10,420 bases of DNA. It comes from Porphyrobacter sp. (lineage in GTDB: Bacteria; Pseudomonadota; Alphaproteobacteria; Sphingomonadales; Sphingomonadaceae). The notes beneath the pieces are model-generated. The model did no database searches. It had not been told where the DNA came from and worked only from the letters and a program-made list of their open reading frames with translations. The translations under genes were made by a program, and so were the position numbers. This document shows, piece by piece, positions 5,993 through 10,420 of the stretch (position 1 is the first letter of the stretch; every line of letters starts with the position of its first letter). The stretch lies in contig JAKFWB010000082.1 in NCBI GenBank assembly GCA_021732945.1, positions 1-10,420 of the forward strand, read 5' to 3'.

Positions 5993-6946
5993 ATGACTGA
6001 ACGAATCCCCTCCGGCCATGGCGTGATCGCTGCCGCCAAAGCGTTCGCGGCGATTCTGCCGCCGACGCCGCTCTTGCCGGTGGAGATCGCTGGCGTTCGG
6101 GCATGGGTGAAGGCCGAGGTGCTCCAGCCGATTGGCTCGTTCAAGATCAGAGGCGCGTGGTGGCGGCTGGTCAATCTGTCAGAGGCAGAACGCGCTGCGG
6201 GCGTTGTCGCGGTATCCTCCGGCAATCACGCACAGGGCGTCGCTTGGGCCGGGCGGCGGCTTGGGGTCGGGGCGACGATTGTGATGCCGCATGATGCGCC
6301 TGAGGTGAAGCTCGTCAACACCCGCGCGCTGGGGGCGGAAATCGTGCTCTACCAGCGACCGGGCGAGGATCGCGATGCGGTCGCCGCAGGGCTGATTGCA
6401 GAGCGAGGCGGTACGCTGGTCCACGCTTTCGGCGATCCCTGGGTGATCGAAGGCCAAGGCTCGGCCGCGATCGAAATCGCCGCGCAATTGGGCCGAGCGC
6501 CTAGCCGGATCGTCGCCTGCTGCGGCGGCGGCGGGCTGGCGGCGGGGCTCGGCCTCGGCGCACCCGATAGTGCGATCCATCCGGTTGAGCCGGTCGGCTG
6601 GGATATGGTCGGACAGGCGATGGCAGCGGGCGAGCTGGTCCACGCCGCGCCCGACGCGCCCAAGACGATCTGCGATGCGTTGCAACCCAATGTCACCAAG
6701 CAACTCAACCTCGGCCTGCTGCAAGGCCGCGCTGAGCCGGGCGTTGCCGTCACCGATGACGAGGTCCGCACTGCGCAGCGGTTCGCCTTCAACACTCTGC
6801 GGCTGGTGGTCGAACCCGGCGGCGCGGTGGCGCTGGCGGCGGCGTTGGCGGGCAAGGTTCCGGTGGACGAAGACACGGTCATCATGCTGACCGGCGGCAA
6901 TGCCGATCCAGTGGCCTTTGCCGCCACCATCGCAGCTGGCGTATAG
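5993..6946 (+). CDS. Threonine/serine dehydratase-like PLP enzyme (fold type II)
   Basis: This 317-residue protein is a beta-family PLP enzyme that would deaminate L-threonine or L-serine (to 2-oxobutyrate or pyruvate). The PLP lysine is in GSFKIRGA (K51), the substrate loop is SSGNHAQG (75-82), the phosphate-binding glycine loop is CGGGGLAAG (177-185), and GGN near the C-terminus fits the cofactor ring contact. There is no C-terminal ACT regulatory domain, so it resembles catabolic dehydratases and serine racemases rather than biosynthetic IlvA; racemase activity cannot be excluded. I chose the ATG at 5993 because the 59 residues from the earlier ATG at 5816 have no family character and fall in intergenic sequence. 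The ribosome-binding site is weak (AGG in GACAGGTTG). The 291 bp upstream, shared with the divergent dehydrogenase gene, hold the palindromic repeat at 5745-5790 and otherwise nothing I recognise. Confidence 0.88.
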   Translation: MTERIPSGHGVIAAAKAFAAILPPTPLLPVEIAGVRAWVKAEVLQPIGSFKIRGAWWRLVNLSEAERAAGVVAVSSGNHAQGVAWAGRRLGVGATIVMPHDAPEVKLVNTRALGAEIVLYQRPGEDRDAVAAGLIAERGGTLVHAFGDPWVIEGQGSAAIEIAAQLGRAPSRIVACCGGGGLAAGLGLGAPDSAIHPVEPVGWDMVGQAMAAGELVHAAPDAPKTICDALQPNVTKQLNLGLLQGRAEPGVAVTDDEVRTAQRFAFNTLRLVVEPGGAVALAAALAGKVPVDEDTVIMLTGGNADPVAFAATIAAGV

Positions 6947-6957
6947 ACCTGTGGAAA

Positions 6958-7004
6958 GCGTCACATTGCCGACACGCTTCCGAAATATGACACGCCCCTG
7001 ACGT
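6958..7004. promoter_or_regulatory. Two Pho-box-like direct repeats upstream of btaA
   Basis: On the plus strand, 6958-6975 reads GCGTCAC-ATTG-CCGACAC: two 7-mers 11 bp apart, as in a Pho box (consensus halves CTGTCAT/C). Each half matches 5 of 7. On the minus strand, 6987-7004 reads ACGTCAG-GGGC-GTGTCAT with the same 11-bp spacing; one half matches 6 of 7 and the other 4 of 7. Betaine-lipid genes are PhoB-controlled under phosphate limitation in Sinorhizobium, which makes the site plausible here. Individual matches are imperfect, so this is a candidate only. Confidence 0.35.
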
Positions 7005-7026
7005 AACGTAAGGACACCCCTTCCCC

Positions 7027-8241
7027 ATGGCGACACAGACAAAGCGGATCATCGAAGATGCGGTGGTCCGCAAGGATGCAGGGCTTGGCGACAAGCTGCT
7101 GGACAAGGCGTTTGCGCTCGCCTTCAAGGGCTTGGTCTATGCCCAGATCTGGGAGGACCCGGTGGTCGACATGGAAGGGCTCGACATTCAGCCTGACAGC
7201 CGCGTGATGTGCATCGCCAGCGGCAGCTGCAACGCGCTGTCCTACCTCACCGCCAATCCCGAAAGCGTGACGGCGGTTGATCTCAACAAGGCGCACGTCG
7301 CCTTGGGCCAGCTCAAGATTGCCGCGATCAAGCACCTGCCCAATTACGAACGCTTTCACCGTTTTTTCGCGCATGCCGATCACAAGGAAAACAGCGCGGT
7401 CTACAAGACCATGATCGCCCCGCATCTCGATCCGCTAAGCCGCGCCTATTGGGAAAAGCGCGACATTCGTGGGCGCAAGCGCATTTCGTATTTCACCAAG
7501 GGCATCTACAAGAAGGGATTGCTGGGCAATTTCATCGGCCTCGCCCACGTTTTTGCCAAGCTGTACAAGATCGATCTTGGCAAGGTGCTCGAAGCGCAAA
7601 CGCTGGAGGAACAGCGTGAGGTGTTCGAGCGTGAGCTGGCCCCGGTGTTCGAGAAGAAGTTCATCCGCTGGTTGACCGATCAGCCGGCCTCGCTGTTCGG
7701 CCTCGGCATTCCGCCAGCGCAGTTTGAACATCTTGCAGGCGATGAACGCATGGCGGAAGTGCTGCGGCGGCGGCTGGAAAAGCTCGCCTGCGACTTCGAG
7801 ATCAAGGACAACTACTTTGCCTGGCAGGCGTTCGGGCGCGGTTACAGCCGGGCCGAAGGCGCGCCGCTGCCGCCATATATCCAGCGCGCCAATTGGGAAG
7901 CGATGCGCGAACGGATCGGGCGGCTCGACGTGATCCGCGCCAATATGGTCGACTGGATCGGCGCGCGCGATCAAGCGAGCATGGACCGTTTCGTGCTGCT
8001 CGATGCGCAGGACTGGATGAACAATGCGCAGCTCGATGATCTGTGGACCAAAATCACCAATGCCAGCCGCCCCGCCGCGCGGGTCTTGTTCCGCACGGCG
8101 GCTGAGCCGAGCCTGCTGACCGGGCGGCTGGATGACAGTATCCTTGGCAAGTGGCGTTACCTTGAGGAGCAATCGGCTGATCTCACCCGCCGCGATCGGT
8201 CATCGATCTATGGCGGCGTGCACGTGTACGAGCTGGCGTAA
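7027..8241 (+). CDS. btaA: SAM:diacylglycerol 3-amino-3-carboxypropyl transferase BtaA
   Basis: BtaA moves the 3-amino-3-carboxypropyl group of S-adenosylmethionine onto diacylglycerol, making diacylglycerylhomoserine, the first step to the betaine lipid DGTS at the inner membrane. The 404-residue protein (DUF3419) has VYAQIWEDP (37-45), the SAM-binding loop CIASGSCNALSYL (62-74) with an acidic strand end in VTAVDLNKAH (81-90), VLLDAQDWMN (323-332) and the C-terminal SSIYGGVHVYEL (392-403). Length is close to the characterised Rhodobacter enzyme. The ATG at 7027 has AAGGA 12 bases upstream. The next gene is btaB, starting inside its stop codon. Such lipids replace phospholipids when phosphate is scarce. 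Candidate Pho-box sequences lie upstream. Confidence 0.95.
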   Translation: MATQTKRIIEDAVVRKDAGLGDKLLDKAFALAFKGLVYAQIWEDPVVDMEGLDIQPDSRVMCIASGSCNALSYLTANPESVTAVDLNKAHVALGQLKIAAIKHLPNYERFHRFFAHADHKENSAVYKTMIAPHLDPLSRAYWEKRDIRGRKRISYFTKGIYKKGLLGNFIGLAHVFAKLYKIDLGKVLEAQTLEEQREVFERELAPVFEKKFIRWLTDQPASLFGLGIPPAQFEHLAGDERMAEVLRRRLEKLACDFEIKDNYFAWQAFGRGYSRAEGAPLPPYIQRANWEAMRERIGRLDVIRANMVDWIGARDQASMDRFVLLDAQDWMNNAQLDDLWTKITNASRPAARVLFRTAAEPSLLTGRLDDSILGKWRYLEEQSADLTRRDRSSIYGGVHVYELA

Positions 8242-8876
8242 TGGCCGGGTCAGGCCACGCGGCGCTGATGGACGAGGTCTATCGCGGCCAGCGGCATATC
8301 TATGATTTCACCCGCAAATACTACCTGTTTGGGCGGGATACGCTGATCGAAGGGCTCGGCGCGGAGCCGGGGATGCGGGTGCTTGAAGTCGCCTGCGGCA
8401 CCGGGCGCAACCTTGCCAAGATCGTCAAGGCGTGGCCCGGGGTGCGGCTTTACGGCCTCGATATCTCGGCGAAAATGCTCAAGAGCGCGCGCGCCGCACT
8501 CGGGGCAGAAGCACGGCTGGGCGAAGGCGATGCCTGTTCGTTTGATGCAGGCGCGCTGCTGGGCGAACCGCAGTTTGACCGGATCGTGCTGTCTTACTCG
8601 CTGTCGATGATCCCCGATTGGGAAGGCGCGATGGACCACGCAGCGAGCCTGCTGGCGGGCGGCGGCGCACTGCACGTAGTCGATTTCGGTGATCTTGCGG
8701 GCTTGCCCCGCCCGCTCGCCAATGGGCTTCGCGCATGGCTCGCCAAATTCCATGTCGAACCGCGCGTCGCAATGCCGGTGGCCGCCACCCGCATTGCCGC
8801 CGCGCGCGGGCTGCACCTCACCACCACGCGCGGCCTGTTTGGCTATTTCCAGCTGCACGTGCTGACCGCAAAATAA
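8241..8876 (+). CDS. btaB: Diacylglycerylhomoserine N-methyltransferase BtaB
   Basis: BtaB adds three methyl groups from S-adenosylmethionine to diacylglycerylhomoserine to finish DGTS. The 211-residue protein is a class I methyltransferase of normal length. It has VLEVACGTGRN (47-57) as motif I, GLDIS (72-76) with D74 for the ribose hydroxyls, and FDRIVLSYSLSMIPDW (112-127) as motif II/III. The N-terminal YRGQRHIYDFTRKYYLFGRD (14-33) is characteristic of BtaB-type enzymes. Its ATG overlaps the btaA stop by one base (TAATG), so the two proteins are very likely translationally coupled. The downstream MAPEG gene follows after 68 bp with its own ribosome-binding site, so it may or may not be cotranscribed. 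Confidence 0.94.
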   Translation: MAGSGHAALMDEVYRGQRHIYDFTRKYYLFGRDTLIEGLGAEPGMRVLEVACGTGRNLAKIVKAWPGVRLYGLDISAKMLKSARAALGAEARLGEGDACSFDAGALLGEPQFDRIVLSYSLSMIPDWEGAMDHAASLLAGGGALHVVDFGDLAGLPRPLANGLRAWLAKFHVEPRVAMPVAATRIAAARGLHLTTTRGLFGYFQLHVLTAK

Positions 8877-8900
8877 GTTGCAATTGACAATCCATCGCGG

Positions 8901-8924
8901 CTCTCGCAGGTTGTCCCGCGAGAG
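8901..8924 (+). other. 7-bp stem hairpin between btaB and the first MAPEG gene
   Basis: CTCTCGC (8901-8907) pairs perfectly with GCGAGAG (8918-8924) across a 10-nt loop. No T-run follows, so it is not a standard Rho-independent terminator. A TTGACA sits at 8884-8889, but I see no convincing -10 box at 17 bp. It could be an mRNA structure or a weak attenuating hairpin. Confidence 0.35.
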
Positions 8925-8944
8925 GCTTTACGAGGGGAATTCGG

Positions 8945-9397
8945 ATGCAAGCGCAAATGCTCGCGCCCGCCGCTGTGCTGGTGCTGTGGACCTTGATCGT
9001 GTTGTTCTGGGTGCTGCTGACCCGCAACGCGGCGTTCGGCAAGATGGGCATTACCCTGTCGAACCTGCCGGTTGGCGGGCGTTATCAGGATCGTGAAAGC
9101 GAAATGCCGGACCGGGTCAGCTGGAAATCGCACAATTACACCCATCTGGTTGAACAGCCGACGGTTTTCTACGCCGCTGTTGTGATTGTCGCGATCATGG
9201 GGGCCGGCGGGATCGATGTGCTGCTGGCGTGGATCTATGTCGGTCTGCGCATTGCCCATTCGCTGTGGCAGGGGCTGGTCAATACTATCCCGGTGCGCGT
9301 CGCCCTGTTCATGCTGAGCACCACGGCGCTGGTGGTGCTGGCGATCCGGGCGTTGGTGGCGACCCTGCTGGCCGATCCCTCGGCTCTCCCCGTTTAA
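8945..9397 (+). CDS. MAPEG family membrane protein (first of a tandem pair)
   Basis: MAPEG proteins are small four-helix membrane proteins, several of which use glutathione; bacterial members mostly have unknown substrates. This 150-residue protein has hydrophobic segments at about 7-25, 75-88, 90-106 and 118-142. It also has the family block MPDRVSWK-HNYTHLVEQPTVFYA (54-77 in parts) and WIYVGLRIAHSLWQG (96-110). The ATG at 8945 is preceded by GAGGGG seven bases before. It is followed 10 bp later by a second, related MAPEG gene in the same direction, which suggests duplication. No glutathione-transferase activity is shown by the sequence. Confidence 0.86.
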   Translation: MQAQMLAPAAVLVLWTLIVLFWVLLTRNAAFGKMGITLSNLPVGGRYQDRESEMPDRVSWKSHNYTHLVEQPTVFYAAVVIVAIMGAGGIDVLLAWIYVGLRIAHSLWQGLVNTIPVRVALFMLSTTALVVLAIRALVATLLADPSALPV

Positions 9398-9407
9398 GGA
9401 TAGTGAC

Positions 9408-9836
9408 ATGATCGGAATGGACATTCTGCAACCCGCCGTGGCGCTGCTGGCGTGGACGATGGTGATGTGGGTGTGGATGTATGTCACCCGCATCCCGGCG
9501 ATGCTCATGGCCGGGATGGATGCCAAGGGGATGGTCGGCACCACCGGGGCGAGCCTGCGAGCCAAGTTGCCTGACACGGTCAGCTGGAAAGCGGACAACT
9601 ACAACCACCTGCACGAAGCGCCGACGCTGTTCTATGCGGTGGCGATCGTGCTGGCGATTACCGGCTACGGCGACGGGTTCAACACCCTGCTCGCCTGGGC
9701 CTATATGGGGCTGCGGGTCGCGCATTCGATTGTGCAGGCGACGATCAACCGGGTGATGGTGCGGTTCGCGCTGTTCGCCCTGTCATCGCTGGTGCTGATG
9801 GCGCTGATCCTGCACGCGGCGATTGCTGTCTTTTAG
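9408..9836 (+). CDS. MAPEG family membrane protein (second of a tandem pair)
   Basis: This 142-residue protein is clearly a paralogue of the gene just upstream. It shares LPDTVSWK, DNYNHLHEAPTLFYA (63-77) and WAYMGLRVAHSIVQATINR (97-115), in register with the first copy. Segments at about 7-27, 75-86, 92-105 and 117-140 are membrane-like. The N-terminal half has a distinct loop (GMDAKGMVGTTGAS) where the first copy has GITLSNLPVGG, so the two have diverged and may form a heteromer or have different substrates. AAGGA lies before the ATG at 9408. The spacing of 10 bp indicates a shared transcript. The gene converges on trxB; a small hairpin follows the stop. Confidence 0.86.
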   Translation: MIGMDILQPAVALLAWTMVMWVWMYVTRIPAMLMAGMDAKGMVGTTGASLRAKLPDTVSWKADNYNHLHEAPTLFYAVAIVLAITGYGDGFNTLLAWAYMGLRVAHSIVQATINRVMVRFALFALSSLVLMALILHAAIAVF

Positions 9837-9854
9837 ATCGCGCTAACGCGCGAT
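9837..9854. terminator. Short GC-rich hairpin between convergent MAPEG and trxB genes
   Basis: ATCGCGC (9837-9843) and GCGCGAT (9848-9854) form a perfect 7-bp stem with a TAAC loop, directly after the MAPEG stop codon and before the trxB stop. Its place between convergent genes suits a two-way transcript end. No T-run follows on either strand, so it is not a classic intrinsic terminator and may only protect RNA 3' ends. Confidence 0.4.
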
Positions 9855-9863
9855 GCAGAACAC

Positions 9864-10420
9864 TCACTCCGCCGCCACCGCCTCTTGCACCGCATGCTGG
9901 CGCGCAGCGAGGTAACGCTCACCATCGAGCGCCGCCATGCAGCCCATCCCCGCCGCCGTCACCGCCTGCCGGTAGACGTGATCGGTCACATCGCCCGCCG
10001 CAAACACGCCGGGGATCACGGTCTTGGGCGTGCCGGGTTCCGTGAGCAGATAGCCGCTATCGTCCATCGGCAGCTTGCCCTTGAACAGCTCGGTCGCGGG
10101 CGCGTGGCCGATGGCGACGAAAGCGCCGTCAACCGCGATGGTCGAAGCCTCACCGGTGACGGTGTCAGTCAAGGCGAGGCGATCCAGCATTCCGGTGGCC
10201 CCGGCGTTGAAGCTGTCCACCGCCTTGTTCCACAGCACGGTGATCTTTGGGTGGGCGAACAGGCGTTCCTGCAGGATCTTCTCCGCGCGCAAGGAATCGC
10301 GGCGGTGGATCAGCGTGACGTTGTCGGAATGGTTGGTGAGGTACAGCGCCTCCTCCACCGCAGTGTTCCCACCGCCAATCACCGCGACCTTCTTGCCGCG
10401 GTAGAAGAACCCATCGCACG
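9864..10420 (-). CDS. trxB: Thioredoxin reductase, C-terminal part (cut by window edge)
   Basis: TrxB transfers electrons from NADPH through FAD to thioredoxin. The visible part starts just after the edge with CDGFFYRGKKVAVIGGGN. The first cysteine shown is the second one of the active-site CATC motif; its partner lies beyond the edge. Next come the NADPH-binding GGGNTA and HRRDSLRA segments, and near the C-terminus the FAD contact in GVFAAGDVTDHVYRQAV. About 184 residues are visible of a family length near 320. The gene therefore starts right of the window; a GTG inside the frame at 10382 is the valine of VIGGGN, not a start. The stop TGA is at 9864-9866. Confidence 0.93.
   Translation of the reverse strand, partial: CDGFFYRGKKVAVIGGGNTAVEEALYLTNHSDNVTLIHRRDSLRAEKILQERLFAHPKITVLWNKAVDSFNAGATGMLDRLALTDTVTGEASTIAVDGAFVAIGHAPATELFKGKLPMDDSGYLLTEPGTPKTVIPGVFAAGDVTDHVYRQAVTAAGMGCMAALDGERYLAARQHAVQEAVAAE

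Noticed and set aside
6179..7042. 287-codon open frame on the minus strand
   Set aside because: Antisense to the threonine dehydratase gene; a composition effect of GC-rich codons.

Overview
The window looks like a chromosomal stretch from a GC-rich alphaproteobacterium, most likely Sphingomonadales (Erythrobacter/Porphyrobacter-like). This is inferred from the GC-rich, densely packed genes, the carboxyspermidine route to polyamines, the btaA-btaB betaine-lipid pair, and a palindromic intergenic repeat of a type I associate with alphaproteobacteria. The taxon is a judgement from gene content; no marker gene such as rRNA is present.

Layout. Positions 1-167 hold no recognisable gene. A LemA-family membrane protein (minus, 168-719) and a DUF3137 membrane protein (plus, 792-1775) diverge from a 72-bp intergenic region with a 15-bp palindrome at its middle. 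Next is a minus-strand block read from 5701 down to 1782: carboxy(nor)spermidine dehydrogenase, a small GxxExxY-family protein, a secreted lipoprotein-type beta-propeller strongly resembling peptidyl-alpha-hydroxyglycine alpha-amidating lyase (PAL), and carboxy(nor)spermidine decarboxylase (nspC). The two polyamine enzymes catalyse consecutive steps but are separated by about 1.5 kb. The GxxExxY gene inside that gap sits between imperfect 30-bp terminal inverted repeats (3989-4018 and 4434-4463), so it looks like a small self-contained cassette.

The region 5702-5992 separates the divergent dehydrogenase and a plus-strand PLP-dependent threonine/serine dehydratase (5993-6946), and carries a long palindromic repeat (5745-5790). 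Then come btaA (7027-8241) and btaB (8241-8876), overlapping by one base, which together turn diacylglycerol into the phosphorus-free betaine lipid DGTS. Two Pho-box-like direct repeats lie just upstream of btaA. Two tandem MAPEG-family membrane proteins follow (8945-9397, 9408-9836). The window ends in a convergent thioredoxin reductase (trxB, minus), cut by the right edge.

The most unusual parts are the inverted-repeat-bounded GxxExxY cassette, the PAL-like lipoprotein with all expected catalytic and metal-site residues, and the candidate phosphate-control elements before btaAB. The other genes belong to known families. I found no CRISPR array, tRNA, rRNA, transposase or phage gene.
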